A stretch of DNA of 64,000 bases, from positions 62,001 to 126,000 of the forward strand of contig NZ_JBNXUM010000015.1 of assembly GCF_050563545.1 (NCBI RefSeq), given 5' to 3'. A program made the translations under genes and the position numbers. The notes under the pieces were generated by a model. That model had not been told where the DNA came from. It was given only the letters and a program-made list of their open reading frames with translations, and did no database searches. The DNA is from Falsiroseomonas sp050563545. GTDB taxonomy: Bacteria; Pseudomonadota; Alphaproteobacteria; Acetobacterales; Acetobacteraceae. Below are positions 23,954-35,480 of the stretch, in pieces (position 1 is the stretch's first letter; each line of letters opens with the position of its first letter).

Positions 23954-26900
23954 TCAGGGGTCTGGCGGCTCGCCTTCGCCCTCCTTGCTGCTGTGGTCGC
24001 CGCCGCCATTCAGCAGGCTCTTCAGGGTCTCAGCGTTCAGCGGAGGGGGGTTGAAGGTGACCTTCTTCGGGTCGAACACAATGCTGTTATCTCGGCTGTA
24101 GTAGTCCACCGGTGCGGTAACGCCGATCGAGAGATTCGTGCCGACCTCCTTCTCCAGCAGCGTCCAGGATTTGCGCCAGAGATTCCAGTAGTGGCCCCAG
24201 GCGCCAACGACGATGCCGACGGAGCCGACGACTCCGAACTTCAGCTTGGGCGTGAGCGTCGTGTCGAGCTGGGCATGAAGGTGCAGGCCAGTGGTGGGCG
24301 TCCAGTCCACATCCACCTGCGGCGAGGCCTTCGCATCCACCCCGACACCGGCCTTGACGTCGAGATCGGCCTTGAGCTTGAGGCCGACCCCGGCCGACAC
24401 GGCCGCGTTGAGCTTGGCGTCCACGCCGGCCGCGGCGGGCAATTCGAACCGCGCCTTGCCCGTGATGTGCAGGCTGTCGGGCTGCGCGGGGTCGAAGTCG
24501 AGCACGCCGATCTCGGCCTGCGTGAGCTTGCCCGGGCCGACGCTCGCATAGCCTTCGGCACCGGCGCTGACGCTGAGGTCGATGCCCGCGCCGGGCGCGC
24601 CGAGCAGCGGGACGACGAAGGGGGGCGTCGAGAAGATCTCGCGCCGGTCGGCAGGCGGCTTCGGGTATTGCTCGAAGATCGTCACCGCCTCGGCGATGCC
24701 GACCCTGCCGCTGATCAGCAGGCTGCCGGTCGGCTTCAGCTTGATGCCGACCTTGCCCGCGAGCTGTGGTGCGATCTTCGCGGTGACGTCGCCCTTGCCA
24801 TACAGGCGCAGATCCGGCCCGGGCTCGGTGCCCGACAGCGTCCCTTCCGGCGTGACAGCGCGGTTGGTCAGCCCGACCTCGACATCGCCGGAGAAGATGC
24901 TGCGGCTGAAAGAGGCCGAGACCGTGCCGTCGAAGAGGCCGTCGTTGTAGGCGAGGTTGATCTGCGGCGACATGCCAGGCAGGTCCGGCTTGATCGTGCC
25001 GGCGGCCGAGACCTTCCACGCATCGTCCTTCTGGACCAGCGTGACCTTGATGCTGCCGCTCGACAGGCCCGGGATCCCGGCGCCGAGCTGCAGCTCGCCC
25101 GCGACGAGGAGCGAATCCGCCCCCGACGCATCGGGGCCGTAGGTTACGGAAAGCCCCGCATTCTGCACGCCGGGCAGGTCGGGCTCCACCGTGCCGTCGG
25201 CGTGGAAGACGCCCTTCTCGTATTTCGCGGCGACCTTCGCGCTGCGGACCCCCTTGATCTTCTTCGGGTTGGTGATGGCGAGGTGGCCGGCGCCGCCGAA
25301 GCCTTCGTCGCTGCGGTACCAAAGCTTCATGCTGGCTTCGTCGAAGAGCCGCGGATCGGGGCGGAAGCTGCCTTCCAGCGAGAACTTGCGGCTGTCGAGC
25401 TCGGCCGTCAGGACGCCCTGGCCGAAATTGCGGATGGTGAAGGCCAGGCTGCCGCCGACGCTGACCGCGACGCCGTCATAGCCGATCGTCACGCTCGCGC
25501 CGTCCACCGTCAGGCCCGGGATCTTCATCCGCTCCGCGAGCGACGTGACGTCCACGGTGTGGAAGATGCCGACCTTGCCGTTGTGAATGCGGCCCGGGAT
25601 CCTCAGCCCGGCGAGCGCCGGATGATCGGGCGTGATGGCCGCGCCGGCGAAGACGCCGTTGCCGACGGTGAGCCCGGTGATCTCCATCGGACTCAGCGGC
25701 TCGAAGGTCGCGGGGATCAGGTTCTCCGTGCCGTTGGGGCCCGGCGTCGGCTTGGAGGCGATCTTCACGGCGTAGGGGTTCTTCGCCTTCTGGATCGCCA
25801 GCGAGTGGCGGGGGCCCTTCGGGAAGGTCACGGCGGGGCCGAGGTCGAGATCGCCCTCGAGCTGGCCGACCGGCGTGTCGGCGGCGACGCCCGCGGTGCC
25901 GCCGAGCTGCGCGATGCCGACCGACAGCGAGGCGCCGGTGATGTTGAACCCCGCGATGCCGCCGAGGCCGTCCTTCGGCACCTTGATCCCGTCGCCCGAG
26001 ACGGGCAGCCGCGCGACGACCATCAGCCCCGTGGGCGAGAGCAGCGACAGCCTGTCCGCCTTGCCGTCGAGCGGCGTGTTCGACTTCGGCAGCAGCTTCG
26101 TCGCGGGTTCGGCAGCCTCGATCTGCTTGATCGACCAGAAGGACGAGTCGCCCTCGTTGCGCCGGGACTGCCGCCCACGCCCCTCCACCGCCTGGAAGAC
26201 GATATCATAGTTGGTCTTCACGAAGTCCGGCGTCGGCTGGGCCGGCATCGCGACGCCGGGCAGCGCCGGCAGGGAGGCCGGCTTCGCCGCCAGTTCCTGC
26301 CGGATGGCGTTGTTGATCTCGTGGCTGAAGGACGAGCCGACGGAGCCGTTATGCGTCTGGTTCAGCAGCTCGAAATTCGACACGGCGTCCTCGCCGCCGA
26401 GCTGGAACTCCACCATGTGGTCCACCTGGAAATCCTGCGGCGCGCCGTAGATGTCCCAGTCCGGCCGCTGGAGCTTCTCCTTGATCTCCGCCTCGGTGCC
26501 GGTCAGCGGCTTGCCGCCGACGAAGGCGCTGCCGCCTTCCTGCTGCAGCGGCAGGCTCCAGGGGCCGCTGGCGGGCTTGTGCAGGGCCGGGATCTTCGAC
26601 AGGTCGATCTTGACGCCCTTCTTCCACTCCCCGACCTGGTCGGTCCCGCGCGTCGCCGCGTTGTAGGCGCGCGGCCGGCGAAGCACCTTCTTCAAGGCCC
26701 TGGCCGCGTAGGACGGCGAATGGCGCCCCTTGATCGGCGGGATCTGCAAGGAGCCCGTGACGGCGAACTCGGAGGCGCCGGGCGTCGCCGCACCGCCGCC
26801 CTTCGGTGCCGCGCCGCCGGCGGGATTGCGCATGACCATGCGCGTCACGCCGCCGGATTGCTGCACCACATGCGTCAGCTCATGCGCGAGCAGCCGGCGG

Positions 26901-27532
26901 CCTTCCGGCGTCTCCGGCTCGTACTCGCCGCCGGCGAAGGCGATGTTGTCGCCGATGGTGAAGGCGCGCGCGCCGATCCGGCGCGACGCCGCATCGGCCT
27001 TGGCGTCGTCATGGATGCGCACGCGGGAGAAGTCGCGGCCGAACTGCCGCTCGAAGGCCGCGCGCGTCGCGGCATCGAGCGGCGTGCCGGTGCCGAGGTC
27101 CTTGGCGAAATCCGACGGCACGGTCGGCCGCGAGGGATCGTTCCTGTCGGCGCCCTCGCGCGAGATGGCGGGCGGGTCGTGCCGCGGCGCGACGCCGCGC
27201 CCGGCGCCGGCCATGGAGCGCATGACCTTGTCCGCGACCTGGTCGGCCTCGCGCTCCACAGGGTCGCCCGGCGCGCTGACCGCCATCTTGGCGCGCACCG
27301 CCATGCGGTCCAGGCGCTGGCCCGCCTCCGCCGCGTCCTTGCCGGCCTGGTTCGCGGCGTCGGGCTTCGCCGCGCCGGGCCGCGCGCCCGCCTGCGTCGC
27401 CTGCTGATCCTTGCCGGCCGCGTCCTTGGTGCCGGGCTTGTCGGGCGCCTTCGCCGCGCCTTTCGCCGCGTCCTTCGCCGCGTCCTTCTGGGGCGGTGGC
27501 TTTTTCTGCGCCTCGGGCGGGGCGGGGGGCAT
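23954..27532 (-). CDS. eCIS DUF4157 protein with HNH-like motif, candidate injected cargo
   Basis: 1192 residues. Order: a Lys/Ala/Pro-rich disordered leader (1-80); the DUF4157 domain found with contractile injection systems (about 83-230) with FGRDFSRVRIHDDAKADAA and the zinc-protease motif HELTHVVQQ (HExxH, near 216-224); a segment near 365-400 with VDHMVEFQLGGEDAVSNFEL then LNQTHNGSVG, resembling an HNH/beta-beta-alpha-metal nuclease core; then about 750 residues of beta-rich repeats alternating short units such as DLPG and YNDGLFDGTVSASF. The C terminus is polar. It is the last structural-array gene. Cargo, not scaffold, is inferred from DUF4157 and position. Confidence 0.85.
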   Translation of the reverse strand: MPPAPPEAQKKPPPQKDAAKDAAKGAAKAPDKPGTKDAAGKDQQATQAGARPGAAKPDAANQAGKDAAEAGQRLDRMAVRAKMAVSAPGDPVEREADQVADKVMRSMAGAGRGVAPRHDPPAISREGADRNDPSRPTVPSDFAKDLGTGTPLDAATRAAFERQFGRDFSRVRIHDDAKADAASRRIGARAFTIGDNIAFAGGEYEPETPEGRRLLAHELTHVVQQSGGVTRMVMRNPAGGAAPKGGGAATPGASEFAVTGSLQIPPIKGRHSPSYAARALKKVLRRPRAYNAATRGTDQVGEWKKGVKIDLSKIPALHKPASGPWSLPLQQEGGSAFVGGKPLTGTEAEIKEKLQRPDWDIYGAPQDFQVDHMVEFQLGGEDAVSNFELLNQTHNGSVGSSFSHEINNAIRQELAAKPASLPALPGVAMPAQPTPDFVKTNYDIVFQAVEGRGRQSRRNEGDSSFWSIKQIEAAEPATKLLPKSNTPLDGKADRLSLLSPTGLMVVARLPVSGDGIKVPKDGLGGIAGFNITGASLSVGIAQLGGTAGVAADTPVGQLEGDLDLGPAVTFPKGPRHSLAIQKAKNPYAVKIASKPTPGPNGTENLIPATFEPLSPMEITGLTVGNGVFAGAAITPDHPALAGLRIPGRIHNGKVGIFHTVDVTSLAERMKIPGLTVDGASVTIGYDGVAVSVGGSLAFTIRNFGQGVLTAELDSRKFSLEGSFRPDPRLFDEASMKLWYRSDEGFGGAGHLAITNPKKIKGVRSAKVAAKYEKGVFHADGTVEPDLPGVQNAGLSVTYGPDASGADSLLVAGELQLGAGIPGLSSGSIKVTLVQKDDAWKVSAAGTIKPDLPGMSPQINLAYNDGLFDGTVSASFSRSIFSGDVEVGLTNRAVTPEGTLSGTEPGPDLRLYGKGDVTAKIAPQLAGKVGIKLKPTGSLLISGRVGIAEAVTIFEQYPKPPADRREIFSTPPFVVPLLGAPGAGIDLSVSAGAEGYASVGPGKLTQAEIGVLDFDPAQPDSLHITGKARFELPAAAGVDAKLNAAVSAGVGLKLKADLDVKAGVGVDAKASPQVDVDWTPTTGLHLHAQLDTTLTPKLKFGVVGSVGIVVGAWGHYWNLWRKSWTLLEKEVGTNLSIGVTAPVDYYSRDNSIVFDPKKVTFNPPPLNAETLKSLLNGGGDHSSKEGEGEPPDP

Positions 27533-27534
27533 GG

Positions 27535-30500
27535 TCAGTTGATCGCGGCGAAGAACAGGATACTGGCGCCGATCGCGCCGTCGCCGAAGGACGCGACCTT
27601 CGTGGCGCTGACCTGCGGCGCCGGCGCCGTGCCGAGCTGCTTGCAGACCTGCCGGTGATCGGCGAGCGCGACGGCCGCGGCGCCCGAGGCGGTAGAGGCG
27701 AGGGCGAGATGCCCATCGCCCATGAAGGCGCCGTTGGCCGCATTGCGAACGAGCTTCATGTCGTCCGCGTTCGGCGTCCCGGCGGCATCGAGCCGCACGG
27801 TCACCGCCGTGCCGAGCTTCGACGTGCGGGCCAGCCAGGCCTCCGTGCCGCCGGTCTTCTTCAGGTCGTCCCGCACGCGCGATCTCAGGCCGGTCTCCAC
27901 GACGAAGACGCGGTGGACACGCTGGCTCGCCTTGGCGTCCGCGACGGTCGCGATCAGCATCCCGCCATCGAAGGCGGGATCGCCGAGCCCGGCTGGCGGG
28001 GCGGCGATGGCCGCCAGTTCACCCGTTGCCGGCGGGGCGACCAGGCCCTCCAGCATCTCCGTCAGGCGCTGCAGCCTGGCGCGGTTCTGCCAGCCCTGTC
28101 CGGTCGTCGGCGCCGTTTCCCAGACCCGGCCGAGCAGCGCGCGGGGACCCGGCGAGGCCTGCTGCCAGGCCCGCAGGATCTCGGCCCGGCTTTCCTCGGG
28201 CATCTGCGCGGCATCGGCGTAGCGCAGCACCTGCACGCGCGCGATGTCGAACTTTGCCAGCGCGCCGGCATCGTTGCCCGCCAGCGCCGCCTGCAGCGCC
28301 TTTGCGGCGCCCTCGTCCGGCAGCTTCGCATGCAGCACGACGAAGCGCTCCGTCACCGGCGCGGCGGCGGCCGCTCCCTGGCAGCCCTGGCGACGGCGCC
28401 GGAACAGCACGAAGTCGCGCGTCGCGTTCAGCAGCGCCTGGCCCGCGGGGTTCGCGGCGTCGGCAAAGAGCTTGCGGCGCGCCGCCGCGGCAAAGGCCTC
28501 GTCCTCCGTCGCGTCGCCGAGCTTCTGCAGGGCATCGAGCGCCTGCAGGCGCGCGGGGCTTTCCGGCGCGAGCGCCGGGATTTCCGTCAGTTCGACCGGA
28601 ATGTCGTCATCGTCCTCCGCGGTGAGCGTCGCGTGTCTCGGCGCGCCGCTCCATGACGCGACCAGAGCCTCGTCCCCGGCGGTGCTGTCGCGGCGATGAA
28701 GCCGCATGCGCAGCCGCCCATCGGCCGCGTCGCCCCGGCGGCTCAGGGTGAGATCGAAGCGCAGCGCGGCCGGCTCGGGCGGCGCGTCGCTGCCGGTCCG
28801 TTGCAGCGTCGCCTGCGCGGCCAGCACGACGCGGATTCCGGTCTCTCCGGGACCCACGGGGAAGGGACCGGTGACCAGCGTGATCCGGCCCTCGCCGGCC
28901 AGGATGTCGGCCTCGCTTTCCGTCTCGTCGCCCGCCGTCGCCACGCGCAGCCGCCGCTGCTCGACGCGCGCGGGGATCTCGTCGCCCGGCGTGCCGGCGA
29001 AGGGATCGCCGTCGATGCGAAGTTCGAGCCAGCTGGTCTCGTCGATCCGCCGCTTGCCGTCCTGCTTCGCGTCGGGGTCGGTGTGCATCAGCACGACCAG
29101 CAGGCCGCCATCCGCGCCGACGATCCGGCTGCGGCCGACGCCGACCAGGTTCACGCGCTGCCGCTGGAAGGAGCCGATGGTGCCCAGGCGGCGCTTCGCG
29201 ACCGCGCCCGCCAGCGTGTCCTTCAGCTCCGCGGTCGCGCCGGCCAGGGTCTCCTCGGCGGTCGTGCCGTCGCGCGGGGCCGGGGCGCCGGCGATGCCGG
29301 CCCGCGCCAGGTTCTCGACCAGGCCGGACAGCATCCGCGCGCTCCACTGGATGCCGCCGGCGCCACCGGCCGCGCCGACGACCTGCCCGTCGGGGACGAA
29401 GATCTCGACCTCCTCGCGCCGGGACGGGTCGTCCAGGCCGCGCGTCAGCGAGATGCGGTCCATGTGCTGCGCCTCCTCGAGCAGATGACCGAGGTGATCA
29501 AGCGGCACGGCACAGAAGGTCAGCGCGACGCCTTCGCCCATCATGCGGCGGATCTGCGCGTTGACCGGCAGCTGGCCCGCGATGACGGGCAGGTAGCCCG
29601 CCGGCGGCAGCTGCACGAAGCCGCCGGCGAGGAGCATGCGGTTCGGCGTCGCCGTGCCCAGGCTGTCCTGCGCGTCGCCGAGCCGCTTCGCCAGCGCCTC
29701 GATCCGCTTGAAGGCCGTGGCGAGCGGACCGGCGGCTTCCGCGCCCTCGGCCGATTTCTCGGCGCCGACCATCTTCAGGATTCGCCTGTTGCCCTCGGCG
29801 TAGCCGGCGCGCGCGGCCTCCAGGTCCTTCAGCGAGTCCGCGAGCAGCGCGCGCAGCTTCGCGCAATCGTCGTCGGCCTGCGGCGTGAAGACGGGCGAGC
29901 CCTTCTGGAACAGGCCGGAGAGCTGGCACTGGAACTGCAGGATCTGGGCGAGGAAGACGTTCCAGGGCCGCATGCGCATCCGGCCCTGCCAGTAGCTTCG
30001 GGCCTGCGGCTCCATCCGCTCGCGACGGGCGGACCAGGCATCTAGCACGCGGATCGTGCTGCCCTCGCGCACCAGCAGCCCGATCGGCACCTCGTCGCGG
30101 GTGTAGAGGCTGGCGGGCCCGCACCAGATGGAGGAAGCGAGCCCCTGCGCCGACAGCAGCGCGCCGGGGATGCCAGGCTCCTCCGCGAAATAGGCGCTGG
30201 CGACGCGGCTGCGCAGATGCGCGGCGCCGAAGGGAACCGCGCTGCTCGTCGGCAAGGTCAGCGTGACCGGGCGCAGCCGCAACACCAGCCCCTCGCGCCA
30301 ATAGGGGCGCTCGGTGTCGGTGACGCAGGCATCGGCGCAGAGCCGGCCGAACACCTCCTCGCTGCCGCAGAGCGCCTGGGCGGGGCCGACCGTGACCTCG
30401 TAGATGCCTTGGCCCGCGGTGTCGGCCGCGGTCGCGGCGGCCGGCACGCAATCCCCGAAAACACCTTTGCCGCCGGCCTCCTGCGCGGATTGCGCGGCGG

Positions 30501-30798
30501 CGATCAGGTCGGCGATGGCGACCTCCATCCCCTGCGTCAGCAGCGCGACGCGGCCGGTCGGCATGATCGCGTGGCCCGGCGAGACCGCCAGCGCGCCGCC
30601 GACCTGGCCCAGCCCGAGCCCATGCACCACGCCCCAGCCGCCAGCGAGGTTCGACAGGCGGAGCGCCTCGCGGTGATAGTCCTGTTCCTGCGTCAGCGCG
30701 TCGGCGCGGAGATACTTGCCGTCGAAGAAATGCAGCCTGGTGAGCGGCGAGCCTGCCTCGATCTTCACCACGCCGTCGCCGTCCTTGGTTCCGCTCAT
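27535..30798 (-). CDS. large eCIS-associated protein with WGVVHG N-terminal domain, candidate appendage
   Basis: 1087 residues from ATG 30798, two bases before the next gene's ATG, so translation is coupled. The first 65 residues (RLHFFDGKYLRADALTQEQD, AGGWGVVHGLGLG) match the N-terminal pattern of the upstream neighbour and of proteins often found in eCIS loci. A middle helical part (about 300-400) is followed by mixed regions with several acidic stretches. No transmembrane segments. Function is not known; position between baseplate/ATPase genes and the cargo gene suggests an external appendage, fibre or cargo-related role. Confidence 0.75.
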   Translation of the reverse strand: MSGTKDGDGVVKIEAGSPLTRLHFFDGKYLRADALTQEQDYHREALRLSNLAGGWGVVHGLGLGQVGGALAVSPGHAIMPTGRVALLTQGMEVAIADLIAAAQSAQEAGGKGVFGDCVPAAATAADTAGQGIYEVTVGPAQALCGSEEVFGRLCADACVTDTERPYWREGLVLRLRPVTLTLPTSSAVPFGAAHLRSRVASAYFAEEPGIPGALLSAQGLASSIWCGPASLYTRDEVPIGLLVREGSTIRVLDAWSARRERMEPQARSYWQGRMRMRPWNVFLAQILQFQCQLSGLFQKGSPVFTPQADDDCAKLRALLADSLKDLEAARAGYAEGNRRILKMVGAEKSAEGAEAAGPLATAFKRIEALAKRLGDAQDSLGTATPNRMLLAGGFVQLPPAGYLPVIAGQLPVNAQIRRMMGEGVALTFCAVPLDHLGHLLEEAQHMDRISLTRGLDDPSRREEVEIFVPDGQVVGAAGGAGGIQWSARMLSGLVENLARAGIAGAPAPRDGTTAEETLAGATAELKDTLAGAVAKRRLGTIGSFQRQRVNLVGVGRSRIVGADGGLLVVLMHTDPDAKQDGKRRIDETSWLELRIDGDPFAGTPGDEIPARVEQRRLRVATAGDETESEADILAGEGRITLVTGPFPVGPGETGIRVVLAAQATLQRTGSDAPPEPAALRFDLTLSRRGDAADGRLRMRLHRRDSTAGDEALVASWSGAPRHATLTAEDDDDIPVELTEIPALAPESPARLQALDALQKLGDATEDEAFAAAARRKLFADAANPAGQALLNATRDFVLFRRRRQGCQGAAAAAPVTERFVVLHAKLPDEGAAKALQAALAGNDAGALAKFDIARVQVLRYADAAQMPEESRAEILRAWQQASPGPRALLGRVWETAPTTGQGWQNRARLQRLTEMLEGLVAPPATGELAAIAAPPAGLGDPAFDGGMLIATVADAKASQRVHRVFVVETGLRSRVRDDLKKTGGTEAWLARTSKLGTAVTVRLDAAGTPNADDMKLVRNAANGAFMGDGHLALASTASGAAAVALADHRQVCKQLGTAPAPQVSATKVASFGDGAIGASILFFAAIN

Positions 30799-30800
30799 CG

Positions 30801-32093
30801 TCAGCTCCTCGGCAGGGTGAGGGATTGGTCGGTGCCGTCGGCGTCGGGCGTCGGCGCGCCGGCGGGGATGAGGTCGGCGCCGAGCAGCGGCGTCGCGCCG
30901 CGGCCGAGCGCGGTCACGCGGAGACGCTGGCCGGACGGGGCGCGGTCCAGCTTCAGGGCGACGGTGGTGTCGGTGACGTCGCCGATGACGAGGGCGAAGG
31001 CCTTCCAGCCCGTCGCGCCGTCGAATTCCGTGACGGCGAAGGCATCGGCGGTCACGCTGGCCCCGGCGATCGCGCGGTCGAAGCGGAGCGTCACCTCCTG
31101 CGCGCCGAGCGTCGCTTCGGCCAGCACCGGACCGGCCGGCGCGGCGGGCGGCGGCCGCAGCGCCTCCAGCAGCTGCGTCGGCAGCAGCGTGGCGCGGCCA
31201 TCGATGGAAACCGACGCCACATCCGTCTGCCAACCGGCATCGGTGAGCCGCAGCGAGACGCCGGTCAGGCGCGCGAGGACCATGCAGTCCGTCCGGTCCT
31301 CGACCCCGTCGATGTCGGGCGGCGGCAGCCAGACCGGCGGCGCTACGGGATCGGCAGTGGCGGCTGCGGCCCGCGCCGCGACGGCGCGCCACAGCGCAGC
31401 CTCGGCCGCCGCGCGTTCCGCGCCGGACAGCGCGCCGAGCGCGGCGATGCCAGCGGCCAGCCAGGCCTCGTCGGCGTCGTTGGCATCGGGCGGCACCAGT
31501 CCCGCCAGCCGCCGCAGCAGCCGGTAGGACGGCGCGCCCGGCACCGCATCCGGCGTGCCGGCGGGACGCCGCACCAGGGTCAGTTTCGCGGTCTCGCAGA
31601 TCCGGGCAAAGGCAATCTCGCCGCCTCCTTCCGCGCAGGGATCGGCGATGGCGGGCACCGGCCGCGACAGGCAGGTGGCGGCGGAGAGCAGCACGTCGGC
31701 ATCGAAGGTCGCGCTGTCCTTGTCCGGAATGTCGGCGAAGGCGTCCGTGTCGCGGTTCTGCATCCACCAAGCCGGCAGCCCGAGGCATTGCGCGACCTCG
31801 ATCGAAAGGTCGCGGCCCCTGGCGTCCACGGCGAAGCCGGGCTCGACGCGGATCTCCTGCTTCTCCGCGTCGAAGCCGACGCCCATGCCGTGCACCACGC
31901 CCCAGCCATGCAGAAGGCGCTGGTGGCGGCGGTGATGGCCGAGGTGGAAGCCCTGCTCGGCCCGGAAATCCTCGACGCCGAGCAGCAGGCCGAAATGGTA
32001 GTTGACTGCGCAATCCGGCTGGTCGGGCAGGGTGCCGCCGCAGCGCGGATCCGCCCCCCCGCAGCCGCATCCGCAATCCGTGGCGCTCGACAT
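30801..32093 (-). CDS. eCIS-associated protein with Cys-rich N terminus and WGVVHG motif
   Basis: 430 residues. The start is SSATDCGCGCGGADPRCGG, six cysteines in about 20 residues, followed by NYHFGLLLGVEDFRAEQGFH and LLHGWGVVHGMGVGFDAEKQ. The last motif is shared with the following 1087-residue protein. A C-terminal immunoglobulin/fibronectin-like beta segment is suggested by EVTLRFDRAIAGASVTADAF and TTVALKLDRAPSGQRLRVT. I do not know its function; a baseplate-attached or fibre-like role is plausible. Five bases separate it from the coiled-coil gene. Confidence 0.75.
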   Translation of the reverse strand: MSSATDCGCGCGGADPRCGGTLPDQPDCAVNYHFGLLLGVEDFRAEQGFHLGHHRRHQRLLHGWGVVHGMGVGFDAEKQEIRVEPGFAVDARGRDLSIEVAQCLGLPAWWMQNRDTDAFADIPDKDSATFDADVLLSAATCLSRPVPAIADPCAEGGGEIAFARICETAKLTLVRRPAGTPDAVPGAPSYRLLRRLAGLVPPDANDADEAWLAAGIAALGALSGAERAAAEAALWRAVAARAAAATADPVAPPVWLPPPDIDGVEDRTDCMVLARLTGVSLRLTDAGWQTDVASVSIDGRATLLPTQLLEALRPPPAAPAGPVLAEATLGAQEVTLRFDRAIAGASVTADAFAVTEFDGATGWKAFALVIGDVTDTTVALKLDRAPSGQRLRVTALGRGATPLLGADLIPAGAPTPDADGTDQSLTLPRS

Positions 32094-32098
32094 GCCGC

Positions 32099-33496
32099 TC
32101 AGGCCTCGGCCACGAAGTGGGAGAGCGCGCGGCGCCGGCGCGGCGCGACCTCCTTGGCGGCCATCGCCGCATCGGTCGCGGCGGCGGATTGCGCGGCGAT
32201 CGCGATGGCGGCGCGGGCTTCCGCGGCCGCGCCGTCCATGGCGGCGGCGAGCGCGGCTTCCTTCGCCGCAATGTCGGCGGTGAGCGCGGCGGGGCTCGCG
32301 GCAGCGACGGCCTCGAGCGTCGCGACCGCGTCGTCCAGCGCGTCGAGCCGCGTCCAGAGCGCGTCGGGGATCGCGATGAACCAGGCCGCGAGCAGCTTGC
32401 GATCATCGGCCGTGATGTCGTCGACGGCGTCGTCGAAGGCCTTCTTTGCGTCCGCGACGTCCTTGCGCTTCGCCTTCGGCGGGTCGTTCGCGGCCAGTTC
32501 GTCCTCGGTCGCGTCGGGGGTGGTGGCGCGCGCCGCGGCCAGCGCGGCGGCATAGGACCTGCGCTTCGCGTCCAGCGTCGTCGCGGCCTCGTCGGCCAGG
32601 GTCAGCCTGGCCAGCGCGTCCTGGCGATCCGATTCCAGCGTCGCATCGAACAGGGCGTCGCGCTGTTCCGCCGTGAGCGGGGAGCCCGGCTGGGCGGCGA
32701 GCGCGGCCAGCGCCGCCTCCGCATCCCTGACCTGCGGCGCCGCGTTCAGGAAGGCCGCGAGCTTCGCTACCGAGGCATCCAGCGCGCGGCGCAGGCGCGG
32801 CAGCTTCGCGGCATCGCGCGTCGTCGCCTCCTGCCAGGCGGACTCGGCGTCGAGCGTGTCCGCGGCGATGGCGTCCGCCAGGGCGAGTGCGTCGTCGCCG
32901 CGCTGGCGCCGGGCGCGGATGCGGTCGAGCAGGCTCTTCTCCGGCGCGGCGGCATCGGCGGGAATGTCGGCTTCCACCTTCGCCTTCGCCGCGGCGAGGG
33001 GCGCGCCGAGCCCCGTCGTCGCGGCGGCCTTCAGCGCCGTCGCGGACGGCGCGTTGGCAGCGGTCTTCAGCGCCTCGCGCCGGTCGGTCGCCTTGCGCTC
33101 CGCCGCTTCCGCGGCCGCCGCGACGTCGAGCGCGGCCCCCACGGCGGCCGCCTGCGCGGCCAGGCGCGGCGGCGCGGCGCGGGCGAGGCCGCCGGCTTCC
33201 TGCGCGGCGACCTGCGCCGCCTCCGCCTCGCGCAGCGCGACCAGCGCGGCAGCAAGCGCGGCGAGCTGCGGCGTCGCGTCGGCCGGGGTCGGGATGGCGG
33301 CCAACGCGCGGCGCGCCTTCTCGGCATCCGCGCGGCGATCGTCGATGACCTTGGCGGCCGCGGTCAGCGCGGCCTCGGCCGCCGCCTGCGTCGCGGCGGC
33401 GTCGCGCTGCGCCTTCGCGACGGCGGCGAGCGCGGCCTTGAGCCTCGCAGTGTCGGCGATGCGGGCGGCGAGCGGGGTCGTCGAAGCGGGCATCAA
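32099..33496 (-). CDS. Ala-rich coiled-coil protein of the injection system, candidate tape measure or scaffold
   Basis: 465 residues, extremely rich in Ala with regularly spaced Lys/Arg/Glu/Asp and almost no Gly or Pro over long stretches (for example ALAAVAKAQRDAAATQAAAE and AAAEAAERKATDRREALKTA), which indicates long helices or coiled coils. The final residues (APRRRRALSHFVAEA) are basic. It sits between the AAA+ ATPase and the WGVVHG proteins. A fully helical chain of this length could span roughly 70 nm, so a tape-measure role is possible but only inferred from composition. ATG 33493 is an alternative start one codon later. Confidence 0.7.
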   Translation of the reverse strand: MMPASTTPLAARIADTARLKAALAAVAKAQRDAAATQAAAEAALTAAAKVIDDRRADAEKARRALAAIPTPADATPQLAALAAALVALREAEAAQVAAQEAGGLARAAPPRLAAQAAAVGAALDVAAAAEAAERKATDRREALKTAANAPSATALKAAATTGLGAPLAAAKAKVEADIPADAAAPEKSLLDRIRARRQRGDDALALADAIAADTLDAESAWQEATTRDAAKLPRLRRALDASVAKLAAFLNAAPQVRDAEAALAALAAQPGSPLTAEQRDALFDATLESDRQDALARLTLADEAATTLDAKRRSYAAALAAARATTPDATEDELAANDPPKAKRKDVADAKKAFDDAVDDITADDRKLLAAWFIAIPDALWTRLDALDDAVATLEAVAAASPAALTADIAAKEAALAAAMDGAAAEARAAIAIAAQSAAATDAAMAAKEVAPRRRRALSHFVAEA

Positions 33497-33503
33497 CGCC
33501 TCC

Positions 33504-35472
<1,969 letters not shown>

Positions 35473-35480
<8 letters not shown>

